A stretch of 30,002 bases of DNA from 1-14-2-50-31-20 sp964617555 (lineage in GTDB: Bacteria > Bacteroidota > Ignavibacteria > Ignavibacteriales > Melioribacteraceae): contig CAZTYP010000114.1 of assembly GCA_964617555.1 (NCBI GenBank), forward strand, positions 1 to 30,002, given 5' to 3'. A program made the position numbers and the translations under genes. The notes beneath the pieces were generated by a model. That model was given only the letters and a program-made list of their open reading frames with translations, was not told the origin of the DNA and did no database searches. Of this stretch, positions 6,789 through 15,131 are shown in pieces (positions within the stretch are counted from its first letter, which is position 1; every line of letters begins with the position of its first letter).

Positions 6789-8065
6789 TAAAAAAAACTG
6801 AAAGAATAAAATCTGTAAAGGGTGAAATCAACTTGCCGGGTGATAAATCGGTTTCACATCGTGCGGTGATGTTTTCCGCTATGGCAAAAGGGAAATCGGT
6901 TGTTAAAAATTATCTTAACTCCGAAGATGTTAATTCTACAATTAATTGTTTCCGCAACCTCGGATGTAAAATTGAACAAACCGATTCCGAATTAATTATT
7001 TACGGCAAAGGTTACAAAGGATTTTCCGAACCGTCAACATTTTTAGATGCCGGGAATTCTGGAACAACAACAAGGTTAATTAGTGGTATTTTGGCAGCAC
7101 AGAATTTTAAAACAACAATTATCGGCGACGCTTCACTTTCCAAGCGACCGATGAAACGTGTGGTTGAACCGTTAAAATTTATGGGGGCTAAAATTGAGCC
7201 GAGCAAACAGGGAACTTTACCTATAACAATCTACCCATCAAACAATTTGCACTCTGTTGAGTTTGATATGCAAATTGCTTCGGCTCAAATTAAAAGTGCC
7301 GTGTTACTTGCGGGGCTCCATTTGGAAGAAGAAACGGTTGTTGTTGAACATTCCCGCACACGTAACCATACGGAAACATTACTTGGATTGCAAGTAGATG
7401 AATTTAACGGGTTCAGAAAAATTTATTCTTCAGTTAAAAATTATCCGCAACCCTCGGAATATATTGTCCCTTCAGATATTTCCACAGCCGCATTCTTTAT
7501 TGTATTGGCTCTAAATTTGAGCGGTTCCGAATTGCTACTGCATGATGTGCTCTTGAACGAAACCCGTATCGGTATAATAAAAATTCTTAAAAATATGGGC
7601 GGAAATATTATTGTTGAAAATGAAAGGGAAAGCTGTGGCGAAAAGTTAGGTGATATAAGAGTATTTGCCGGTGAACTGACAAATATTGAAATCGGTAAAG
7701 AAATAATTCCGAATATAATTGATGAAATACCGATACTTGCTGTTGCCGGATTATTTGCCGAAGGAAAGTTTGTTATCAAAAATGCTGAAGAATTAAGATA
7801 TAAAGAGTCCGACAGAATTACGGCAATGTGCGAAAACTTTAAAAAATTAGGACTTGTTTGTACGGAGTATGAAGACGGTTTTGAAGTAGAAGGTAAAGTA
7901 ACAAATGAAAATGTTTTGTTGGAGAGTTTTGGTGATCACAGAATTGCAATGGCTTTTGCAATTCTCGGATTTATTGTCGGAAAGGGAATATGCATCAATA
8001 ATTTTGAATCGGTTGCCGTTTCCAATCCCGATTTTTTAAAACAAATTGAAAATATTTCAGTATAA
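6785..8065 (+). CDS. aroA: 3-phosphoshikimate 1-carboxyvinyltransferase (EPSP synthase) AroA
   Basis: ~426-aa shikimate-pathway enzyme transferring enolpyruvyl from PEP to shikimate-3-phosphate. Conserved sites: LPGDKSVSHRAV near the N-terminus, DAGNSGTTTRL, SLSKRPMKRV, SAQIKSAVLLAGL, RTRNHTETLL, RYKESDRI and GDHRIAMA. The NSGTT and SAQIKSA wording resembles class II (Gram-positive-like) enzymes more than the E. coli type. Start: the ATG at 6785 overlaps the upstream stop as ATGA, the coupling pattern of this operon; an in-frame ATG at 6773 would add four residues and cannot be ruled out. It is the last gene of the coupled run and is followed by 136 bp of non-coding sequence. Confidence 0.96.
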   Translation: MIKKTERIKSVKGEINLPGDKSVSHRAVMFSAMAKGKSVVKNYLNSEDVNSTINCFRNLGCKIEQTDSELIIYGKGYKGFSEPSTFLDAGNSGTTTRLISGILAAQNFKTTIIGDASLSKRPMKRVVEPLKFMGAKIEPSKQGTLPITIYPSNNLHSVEFDMQIASAQIKSAVLLAGLHLEEETVVVEHSRTRNHTETLLGLQVDEFNGFRKIYSSVKNYPQPSEYIVPSDISTAAFFIVLALNLSGSELLLHDVLLNETRIGIIKILKNMGGNIIVENERESCGEKLGDIRVFAGELTNIEIGKEIIPNIIDEIPILAVAGLFAEGKFVIKNAEELRYKESDRITAMCENFKKLGLVCTEYEDGFEVEGKVTNENVLLESFGDHRIAMAFAILGFIVGKGICINNFESVAVSNPDFLKQIENISV

Positions 8066-8201
8066 AATCCGAATTGAAAAAAAATAATGGTTGTGATTAA
8101 TTATCTTCGGAATAAAAGCCCAAATTATCTGTTAAACCTAAATCTTGCTAGTAAAGAATTTAGTTTGTAATTTTATTCATTAGATACAATGAGGAATAAT
8201 T

Positions 8202-9323
8202 ATGAGAATTGGAATTCCCAAAGAAACACATTACGAAGAGAAAAGAGTTGCATTGGTGCCTGCCGCAGTTGATGCCCTTGTAAAAAACGGACATGTTGTT
8301 TATGTTGAAACTAAGGCGGGAGAAAGGAGTCATTTCCCCGACGAAGAATATATAGATGCCGGTGCAACAATTGTATATTCCAGAGAGGAAGTTTACCAGC
8401 GTTCCGAAATTATTGCTCAAATATCTTCTCTTACAAAAGATGAAGTTGCAATGTTGGAAGAAAAACAGATTGTTTTGGCCTTTCATAAATTTGCCGTGGG
8501 CGATAAAGAAGTTATTGAAGAAATGCTTGAAAGAAAAGTTACCGCAATTAGCTATGAATTAATAGAAAAAAATGATGAAGCCCCTATCCTGCATTCGATG
8601 AGTGAGATAGCAGGACAATTAGCTGTACAGATAGGGGAACGATATCTCGGAAGTGATTACGAACATGGTCGCGGAATTTTAATGGGTGGAATTACCGGAG
8701 TTGCTCCGGCCGCCGTGGTTATTCTCGGTGCCGGTGTTGTTGGGCTAAATGCCGCCCGTGCGGTAATTGGTCGCGGTGCACACGTTGTGGTTTTGGATAA
8801 AAGTATTCGCAGATTAAAAAGAATTGAAAACACCCTTTCAAAAAATATTTCCACTGTTGTAGCTAACCCTTACACAATTGCACGTGGCGTTAAATATGCC
8901 GATTTACTTATTTGTGCTGTGCAGGTTAAAGGAGAAAAAGTCCCTCATTTGGTTGATGCCGAAATGGTAAAATCCATGAAAAAAGGTGCTGTTATTGTTG
9001 ATCTATCTATTGACCATGGAGGATGTGTTGAAACCAGCAGACCTACAACAATCTCCGACCCCGTCTTTGTTGCGAATGATATAATCCATTTTTGCGTGCC
9101 CAACATTCCCGCTATGGCTGCACGTACGGCATCTTTCGGTTTATCTAATGCGGCTTTGGATTATATTTTGGAAATAGCGAATAACGGATTATCCAATGCG
9201 GTATTAGGCGATGATGATATATCAAAAGGAATTTGTACGTACAACGGATATTGCTCCAATCGTGTTATTGCAAATACTTTTAATCTGGAATACAGACGAC
9301 TTCATATTTTTTCAACCAATTAG
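8202..9323 (+). CDS. ald: Alanine dehydrogenase/PNT-family oxidoreductase, divergent active site
   Basis: 373-aa NAD-dependent dehydrogenase of the alanine dehydrogenase/transhydrogenase family, expected to interconvert alanine and pyruvate + ammonia. Seen: IGIPKE start, R15 in EKRVAL, SMSEIAGQLA (132-141), nucleotide fold VVILGAGVVGLNAA (172-185) and SIDHGG with D271. Compared by eye with classical enzymes such as M. tuberculosis Ald, the position of Lys75 is a serine (AQISSL) and the position of His96 a lysine (AFHKFA, histidine one residue earlier). Similar departures occur in a Bacteroidota clade annotated as alanine dehydrogenase, and its IPAMAARTASF-type C-terminal segment is matched here. 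Activity on alanine is therefore likely by family but unproven. AGGA lies 8-11 nt before the ATG; the CoA-transferase gene follows after 14 nt. Confidence 0.85.
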   Translation: MRIGIPKETHYEEKRVALVPAAVDALVKNGHVVYVETKAGERSHFPDEEYIDAGATIVYSREEVYQRSEIIAQISSLTKDEVAMLEEKQIVLAFHKFAVGDKEVIEEMLERKVTAISYELIEKNDEAPILHSMSEIAGQLAVQIGERYLGSDYEHGRGILMGGITGVAPAAVVILGAGVVGLNAARAVIGRGAHVVVLDKSIRRLKRIENTLSKNISTVVANPYTIARGVKYADLLICAVQVKGEKVPHLVDAEMVKSMKKGAVIVDLSIDHGGCVETSRPTTISDPVFVANDIIHFCVPNIPAMAARTASFGLSNAALDYILEIANNGLSNAVLGDDDISKGICTYNGYCSNRVIANTFNLEYRRLHIFSTN

Positions 9324-9337
9324 GACTAAACAAATAA

Positions 9338-10696
9338 ATGAAAACCAAGGAAATAAATACTGCTTCTTCCAGGCAACCTGCTTGGGCACAGAAGTATAAG
9401 TCTAAATTGGTTACTGCCGAAGAAGCGGTGAAAAAAATTGAATCGGGGAATAGCATAATTGTACAACCGGGGTGTGCAGCACCTATGACGCTGCTTAATG
9501 CTATGGTTAACAGAAAAGATGAATTGTTTGATATAAAAATATATCACATCCTTATTGTTGGAGATTTGCCGTATCTTAAGCCGGGTATGGAAAAACATTT
9601 TAAACATTATGCTTTCTTTATCGGAGCAAATGCACGCGGTGCAATTAATGATGGCCGTGCCGAATTTGTTCCGATTTTTTTATATGAAGTAACTCTTCTT
9701 TTTAAACGTGGAATACTACCTGTAGATGTTGCTTTTATTAATGTTTCGCCACCTGACGAGCACGGGTTTTGCAGTTACGGCATTGATGTGGGGAATATAA
9801 AAACCCCCGCGGATAAAGCGAAAATTGTTATTGCACAAGTTAACCCTCAAATGCCGAGAGGTTTGGGAAACAGTTTTATCCACATTAATAAGATAGATTA
9901 TATTGTAGAGGTTGATGAACCCTTGTTGGAATTGCCTCAAGTTGATCCGAATACTTCGGATAGTATGTTGGAAGTTTATGATAAAATTGGGGAAAACGTT
10001 GCCGGATTAATTGATGACGGTTCAACTCTACAAATGGGAATAGGTGCAATCCCCGATAGTGTTATGAAATATCTCCATAATAAAAATGATCTTGGAGTGC
10101 ATACGGAAATGTTCTCGGACGGAATGATAGATTTGGTTGAAGAAGGTGTAATAACCGGCGATAAAAAAACGCTTCATCACGGAAAAATTATTGCAGGTTT
10201 TGTTCTAGGTACAAAAAAATCGTACGATTATATTAATAATAATCCAATCTTTGAATTTCACCCGCAAGAATATGTTAACGATCCTTTTGTTATTGCCAAA
10301 AACAACAAAATGGTTGCAATCAATTCCGCTATTGAAGTGGATGTAACCGGCCAGGTTTGTTCCGATTCCATCGGTACAAAATTTTATAGTGGTATAGGCG
10401 GACAGGTGGATTTTATCAGAGGAGCTTCCTATTCTGAAGGTGGAAAGCCCGTTATTGCATTGCCTTCCACTACGAAGGACGGAAAAATTTCCAGAATTGT
10501 TCCAATGTTAAAGCCCGGGGCAGGAGTTGTAACATCGCGTGGTGATGTACATTATGTTGTTACAGAATATGGAATTGCCCAACTCTGGGGAAAATCCATA
10601 CGGGAAAGAATAATTGAATTAATTAATATTGCTCATCCTAAATTCAGAGATGAGCTTTTTGAATTTGCTAATAAAACGTATAAGTTAAATTTATGA
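9338..10696 (+). CDS. Acetyl-CoA hydrolase/4-hydroxybutyrate CoA-transferase family protein
   Basis: 452-aa family I CoA-transferase (Cat1/AbfT-like) that moves CoA between acetyl-CoA and a carboxylic acid through a glutamyl-CoA thioester. E257 in HTEMFSDGM is the expected nucleophile. LQMGIGAIPD (231-240), the C-terminal GIGGQVDFIRGA, and the run ending VTEYGIAQLWGKSIRERI are hallmark segments. Length fits the family. Acceptor choice (acetate, propionate, butyrate, 4-hydroxybutyrate, succinate) cannot be read from sequence. It begins 14 nt after the alanine dehydrogenase homologue and overlaps the following phosphatase by 4 nt, so the three are probably one operon; that association hints at amino-acid fermentation or carbon overflow, but this is inference. 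Confidence 0.9.
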   Translation: MKTKEINTASSRQPAWAQKYKSKLVTAEEAVKKIESGNSIIVQPGCAAPMTLLNAMVNRKDELFDIKIYHILIVGDLPYLKPGMEKHFKHYAFFIGANARGAINDGRAEFVPIFLYEVTLLFKRGILPVDVAFINVSPPDEHGFCSYGIDVGNIKTPADKAKIVIAQVNPQMPRGLGNSFIHINKIDYIVEVDEPLLELPQVDPNTSDSMLEVYDKIGENVAGLIDDGSTLQMGIGAIPDSVMKYLHNKNDLGVHTEMFSDGMIDLVEEGVITGDKKTLHHGKIIAGFVLGTKKSYDYINNNPIFEFHPQEYVNDPFVIAKNNKMVAINSAIEVDVTGQVCSDSIGTKFYSGIGGQVDFIRGASYSEGGKPVIALPSTTKDGKISRIVPMLKPGAGVVTSRGDVHYVVTEYGIAQLWGKSIRERIIELINIAHPKFRDELFEFANKTYKLNL

Positions 10697-11382
10697 TTGC
10701 AATAATTGGAGATATTCACGGGTGTTATTATACACTTGTTGAATTATATAATAAAATTCAAAAAAAATATCCGGGTATAAAAATCTATTCCGTAGGCGAC
10801 CTTATTGACAGAGGTAATCACAGTTACGATGTTGTAGAGTTTATTATCGAAAAAAAGATACAATTTACACCCGGTAACCACGAATACATGTTTTATAATT
10901 TTTTCAAAGACCCTTCTTCCGTATTTGCACGTTCATGGGTTTTTAACGGTAGTGAAGCAACTTTGGAATCGTACGAAGATAATGAAGAAAAAGTTTTTGA
11001 GCACATCGAAGTAATAAAAAATGCTCCCTTTTATATAGATACCCCGGATTGTTTTATTTCGCATGCAGGAGTATCAAAAGAATATGAACATTTTTTACCT
11101 AAGGATTTCAGAAAAGATCTCTCCTCGTTACACGATTTAATTTACAACGATTATCGCTCCGACAGAGGGGTGCTCTGGTGTAGAGACGAACCATTAAATC
11201 TCGGTAAACTTCAAATAATTGGGCACACAAAACATCAGGAAATTTTATTGGATGAAGATAATAATGCGGTTTATATAGATACCGGTGCATATGTCGGTAA
11301 TAAACTGAGTGCAATTATTGTTCAACACGAAGAAATTATTGATGTTGTTGATGTAAAGACTCATCTAAATGATATTATCTGA
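10693..11382 (+). CDS. PP1-like metallophosphoesterase (protein phosphatase/ApaH-related)
   Basis: 229-aa dimetal phosphoesterase of the PPP group. Motifs in order: GDIHG (6-10), GDLIDRG (35-41), GNHE (61-64), then ISHAGVS and IGHTKHQ providing the later histidines. This set is shared by bacterial serine/threonine protein phosphatases such as PrpA/PrpB and by diadenosine-tetraphosphatases, and the two cannot be separated by eye. It has no membrane segment or signal peptide. Its ATG overlaps the stop of the CoA-transferase (ATGA), so it is translationally coupled to it. Last gene of its run; 224 bp of non-coding sequence follow. Confidence 0.88.
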   Translation: MIAIIGDIHGCYYTLVELYNKIQKKYPGIKIYSVGDLIDRGNHSYDVVEFIIEKKIQFTPGNHEYMFYNFFKDPSSVFARSWVFNGSEATLESYEDNEEKVFEHIEVIKNAPFYIDTPDCFISHAGVSKEYEHFLPKDFRKDLSSLHDLIYNDYRSDRGVLWCRDEPLNLGKLQIIGHTKHQEILLDEDNNAVYIDTGAYVGNKLSAIIVQHEEIIDVVDVKTHLNDII

Positions 11383-11526
11383 AATAATTTTACCGTTAAT
11401 TACCGCATCTTTGGAAGATAAATCTCTTTCTTAAGTTTTTATTTAAAAACAGATACGAATTTTTTTTGCTATTTCATAATGTAAAAAATTTTTATTCAAA
11501 TATCGGATAGAAACAGCTTTTTATTT

Positions 11527-11547
11527 TTTTATAAAACTTTTATAAAA
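11527..11547. repeat. Two 10-bp TTTTATAAAA palindromes spaced one helical turn apart, upstream of the efflux operon
   Basis: TTTTATAAAA occurs at 11527-11536 and again at 11538-11547, an 11-bp period, 59-80 bp before the tolC-like ATG. The rest of the 11383-11606 gap is AT-rich and also holds a 16-bp palindrome (GTTTTTATTTAAAAAC, 11435-11450) followed by a T-rich stretch, possibly a weak terminator for the preceding operon. The paired palindromes could be a promoter or operator; in AT-rich DNA chance is a real alternative. Confidence 0.4.
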
Positions 11548-11606
11548 TACCTGCGTCATAATAGACAGAAATATAAGAGATAAAATTAAAGTTAAATGGA
11601 GAAAAC

Positions 11607-12968
11607 ATGAAAAAAGGGATGATACTTCTTTTGGTAATCTTAACTTCAACTGCATCTTTTTCACAAACCGATTTAACCTTGGACGAAGCCATTCAAATTG
11701 CCCTTCAACGTAACAGTGCTTTAATAAAGGCAAAATATAATTTGGAAAACAGCAAAGCCTCCGTAAAATCAGCATACGGAAATCTTCTTCCCAATTTAGG
11801 AATCAGATCCGGTTGGGATTGGGGACGGGTGGAAGATCCAGGAGGGACCCAGTTGGATGCTTTAGGGAATCCATACACCGTGCCCCCAACATCCACCGAT
11901 ACACGAAATTATAACGTAGGTGCAGGTGGTTCGGTAACTCTTTTTGACGGATTAGCAAATTATGCAAATGTTTCAGCGGCAAAAAGAAATTTGGAAGCAA
12001 ACGAACTAAACCTCGATAAATTCAAACGCGATGTAGTACAAACAACAACCATTTATTATTACACAATTCTTAAAGATAAAGCCCTCCTTAAAGTCAAAGA
12101 AGAAAATTTCAAATACAATAAAAAACTATTGGAAACAATTACCGAGAAGAACAGATTAGGCTCCGTTCCGGTTGCGGATTTGTACGCACAGCAAGTTCAA
12201 ACCGGCGCAGCCGAAGTTGAGATGATTAGAGCAAAAAACAATGTGGATAATTCTCAAAATACATTGATTAATTATTTGGCTTTGGATGTATTAAAAGAGT
12301 ACAATTTTGTAAGTAAAATTGACACGGTTACAAATGAAAATATTGATTACTATACTAAAGAATTTGATGATATTTCAACAATGGTTAATTATGCTTTGAA
12401 AAAAAGGACCGATTACCTCGGACAGAAAAAAATTGTTGAAGGAACCCTGGAAAATATTACTGTGGCTAAAGGAGGTTATTGGCCAAGTTTAACCGGAGGA
12501 TATAACTTTTCTACTACTGCTGTTGCAGTTGATAAACTTTTCGACAGAAGAGTGTGGGGATTAAATCTTAACCTGAGTTTTCCCATCTTTTCAAACTTTA
12601 ACACTTCCGCTTCGGTCCAATTTGCTAAAGTTAAAAATTTAACTGCACAAGAAGATTTGAACGCTCTTGAAAGACAAATTAAGATAGAGATAAAACAAGG
12701 ATATCTTAATTTTGAAGCGGTTACTAAAGCTCTTGATGTTGCAATTAAAACAGTCAAATCTGCTGCGGAAAACAGAAGGATTCAATATGAAAGATATAAC
12801 CTAGGTTCAGGAACATTTTTAGATGTGCTTCAATCGGATAGGGATTATCAAAAAGCATTAAGTCAACGAATAGAAGCCGAGTTTAATTTTCATAGTGCCA
12901 GAGAAGCATTGCTTAACAGCCTAGGTAAGTTGGATTATTCGAAATATGAAAAGACAAATAATAAGTAA
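11607..12968 (+). CDS. TolC-family outer membrane efflux channel
   Basis: 453-aa outer-membrane channel of a tripartite exporter. A signal peptide covers residues ~1-19 (lysines, hydrophobic MILLLVIL core, probable cut after ASFS), followed by the typical TolC opening LTLDEAIQIALQRN. Two OEP repeats follow: long alpha-helical stretches (e.g. SVPVADLYAQQVQTGAAEVE and the second-repeat YERYNLGSGTFLDVLQSDRD) alternating with beta segments (SVTLFDG, LNLSFPIFSNFN). GGAG lies 7-10 nt before the ATG. First gene of the operon that continues with adaptor, ATPase and two permeases; 67 nt separate it from the adaptor. Confidence 0.93.
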   Translation: MKKGMILLLVILTSTASFSQTDLTLDEAIQIALQRNSALIKAKYNLENSKASVKSAYGNLLPNLGIRSGWDWGRVEDPGGTQLDALGNPYTVPPTSTDTRNYNVGAGGSVTLFDGLANYANVSAAKRNLEANELNLDKFKRDVVQTTTIYYYTILKDKALLKVKEENFKYNKKLLETITEKNRLGSVPVADLYAQQVQTGAAEVEMIRAKNNVDNSQNTLINYLALDVLKEYNFVSKIDTVTNENIDYYTKEFDDISTMVNYALKKRTDYLGQKKIVEGTLENITVAKGGYWPSLTGGYNFSTTAVAVDKLFDRRVWGLNLNLSFPIFSNFNTSASVQFAKVKNLTAQEDLNALERQIKIEIKQGYLNFEAVTKALDVAIKTVKSAAENRRIQYERYNLGSGTFLDVLQSDRDYQKALSQRIEAEFNFHSAREALLNSLGKLDYSKYEKTNNK

Positions 12969-13035
12969 TAAATAATTTTGTTCAAATTACATAACGCCTT
13001 TCTCGAAGTTTGGCTTTTAATTAAGGAGATAAATA

Positions 13036-14337
13036 ATGGGTGAGAAAAAGAAGAAAAATTCCAAGAAAAAAAAGTATTTCATTTTCGGTCTGTTAGGATT
13101 GCTAATAATTCTGCTTGTTGTTATAGTAATAACCAATAACAATAAAGAGAAAATTGTTTCCGTAGAAACGGAAAAAGTTGAAAAAAGAACAATTACTCAA
13201 ATTGTTTCCGCAACCGGAAAGATTTTCCCGGAATATCAAGTTGAATTACGTCCCGAAGTTACGGGTGAAATAGTTGAACTTCCGGTAGTTGAAGGTCAAG
13301 TAGTAAAAAAAGGAGATTTGCTAATAAGAATTAAACCCGAACAATATATAGCACAACGAAATAAAGCCAAAGCAAGTTTAAAATCGGCCAAGGCAATGTT
13401 AAAAGTTCGCGAAGCAAGTTTAGCAAAAGTAGAAGCCGATTATAAACGGATTAAAGAATTGTTTGAAAAAAAACTTGCAAGCAAGCAAGAACTTGAAACG
13501 GCAAAAGCAAATTATTTGCAAAGTCTGGGGCAATTGGAAGCTCAAAAAGCCTCTGTTATGCAAGCCGAGGCCGGTCTTAAAGATGCACAAGAACAATTGG
13601 ATAAAACAGTTATTTACTCTCCAATTAATGGCAGAATAACCGCATTGAATGTTGAACTCAGTGAACGTGTGCTGGGAAGTTCTTTCAGTCAAGGAACACA
13701 CCTTATGACCGTAGCGGATTTAAGCAGAATGGAAGCCCGTGTTGAAGTTGATGAAAATGATGTTGTACTTATTGAAGAAAACGATACAACGGAAATTGAT
13801 ATTGATGCATTTGGCGATAAAAAATTTAAAGGTCTTGTATCCCAAATAGGGAATAGTGCAAAAACAACCGGTGCGGGGACTCAAGATGAAGTGGTTAACT
13901 TCGAAGTACGAATCCGTTTGTTAACCCGCAACGAAAAAATCCGTCCGGGAATGTCTTGTGATGCCGATATCCGAACCGAAACAAAAGAAAATGTAATATC
14001 CGTCCCAATTCAAAGTGTTACCGCTCGTATGGATAAAAACGATACCGATAAAAATGATAAAAAGGATATTAAAAAGAATAAGGAAAATAAAAAAAAGAAA
14101 CCCCAAGAGGTTGTATTTATTCTTAATGGCAATAAAGCTAAGCAAATAAAGGTAGAAACCGGAATTAGTGATGATACTTATATAGAAATTAAAAAAGGTT
14201 TGGAAGGCGGTGAAGATGTGGTGGTTGCTCCGTACAGGGCAATCTCCAAGGAATTGGAAGATGGTACAAAAGTCATGCTATCTAACAAGGAGGGTAAAAA
14301 GAATAACAGCGGAAAAAGAGAAGAGAAAAAGAACTAG
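13036..14337 (+). CDS. HlyD/MacA-type periplasmic adaptor (membrane fusion) protein
   Basis: 433-aa adaptor linking inner-membrane ABC transporter and outer-membrane channel. A lysine-rich cytoplasmic start is followed by one membrane anchor (~14-33). Then a biotinyl-lipoyl half (VRPEV-like strand, GEIVELPVVEGQVVKKGDLL), an alanine/lysine/glutamate-rich coiled-coil hairpin (~100-190), the second lipoyl half (VIYSPINGRITALNVELSERV), and beta-barrel and membrane-proximal domains (SCDADIRT, VSVPIQSV-like). Between strands at ~332-356 lies an unusual insert made almost only of Lys, Asp, Asn and Glu. The C-terminal tail is also lysine-rich. A good AAGGAG site precedes the ATG. Its place in the operon supports a MacA-like role; cargo is unknown. 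Confidence 0.93.
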   Translation: MGEKKKKNSKKKKYFIFGLLGLLIILLVVIVITNNNKEKIVSVETEKVEKRTITQIVSATGKIFPEYQVELRPEVTGEIVELPVVEGQVVKKGDLLIRIKPEQYIAQRNKAKASLKSAKAMLKVREASLAKVEADYKRIKELFEKKLASKQELETAKANYLQSLGQLEAQKASVMQAEAGLKDAQEQLDKTVIYSPINGRITALNVELSERVLGSSFSQGTHLMTVADLSRMEARVEVDENDVVLIEENDTTEIDIDAFGDKKFKGLVSQIGNSAKTTGAGTQDEVVNFEVRIRLLTRNEKIRPGMSCDADIRTETKENVISVPIQSVTARMDKNDTDKNDKKDIKKNKENKKKKPQEVVFILNGNKAKQIKVETGISDDTYIEIKKGLEGGEDVVVAPYRAISKELEDGTKVMLSNKEGKKNNSGKREEKKN

Positions 14338-14386
14338 TCTAAATTATTAAACCAAAATTACTTTAATGAAATTAGGTTGTTAAAAT

Positions 14387-15094
14387 ATGAATATTATTAA
14401 AATTGAGCATATAGCAAAAATATATTGGGTAGGTAGCGAAGAAGTTCATGCACTGGCTGATGTTTCTTTAACAATAGAGAAAAACGAGTATGTTGCAATT
14501 ATGGGTCCCTCAGGTTCGGGGAAATCAACATTGATGAATATTTTAGGTTGTCTGGATACCCCTACAAAAGGATTATACGATTTTGCCGGAGAAAACGTAA
14601 GTCAAATGAATGACAATGAATTGGCATCAATCCGTAATAGACAAATAGGATTTGTTTTTCAAACTTTTAATCTTCTTACTCGCTCAGATGCTTTACATAA
14701 TGTGGAACTGCCACTAATTTATGCCGGAATCTCTTCTTCCGAGAGAAAAGAACGTGCAATGAATGCTCTAAAAAGTGTAGGTTTGGGAGATAGAATGACA
14801 CACAAACCGAATGAGCTTTCCGGAGGGCAAAGACAACGTGTTGCCGTAGCAAGAGCACTTGTTACAAATCCTTCTATCATTTTGGCCGACGAACCTACCG
14901 GTAATTTGGATTCGAAAACAGGAGAAGATATTATGAAACTTTTCCATCAAATTCATCAGGACGGTAATACAATTATTCTTGTTACTCACGAAGAAGAAAT
15001 TGCCAAACATGCCGAGAGAATTATTCGTTTGCGTGACGGCTTAATTGAAAGCGATACCGTGGTTAATAATAGATATATTCCAAAAAATGAATAA
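14387..15094 (+). CDS. MacB/LolD-type ABC transporter ATPase
   Basis: 235-aa nucleotide-binding subunit. Walker A GPSGSGKST (40-48), Q-loop FQTFNLL with Q92, signature LSGGQ (144-148), Walker B IILADEP (164-170) followed by the MacB/LolD-type TGNLDSKTG, and H-loop H201 in LVTHEEE. It is a stand-alone ATPase, whereas E. coli MacB carries ATPase and permease in one chain. It follows the adaptor by 49 nt and is followed closely by two permease genes. Substrate may be a drug, peptide, lipid or lipoprotein; sequence alone does not decide. Confidence 0.95.
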   Translation: MNIIKIEHIAKIYWVGSEEVHALADVSLTIEKNEYVAIMGPSGSGKSTLMNILGCLDTPTKGLYDFAGENVSQMNDNELASIRNRQIGFVFQTFNLLTRSDALHNVELPLIYAGISSSERKERAMNALKSVGLGDRMTHKPNELSGGQRQRVAVARALVTNPSIILADEPTGNLDSKTGEDIMKLFHQIHQDGNTIILVTHEEEIAKHAERIIRLRDGLIESDTVVNNRYIPKNE

Positions 15095-15131
15095 AAGCAG
15101 TTTTTTACTTTATATAAAACACGATACTAAA

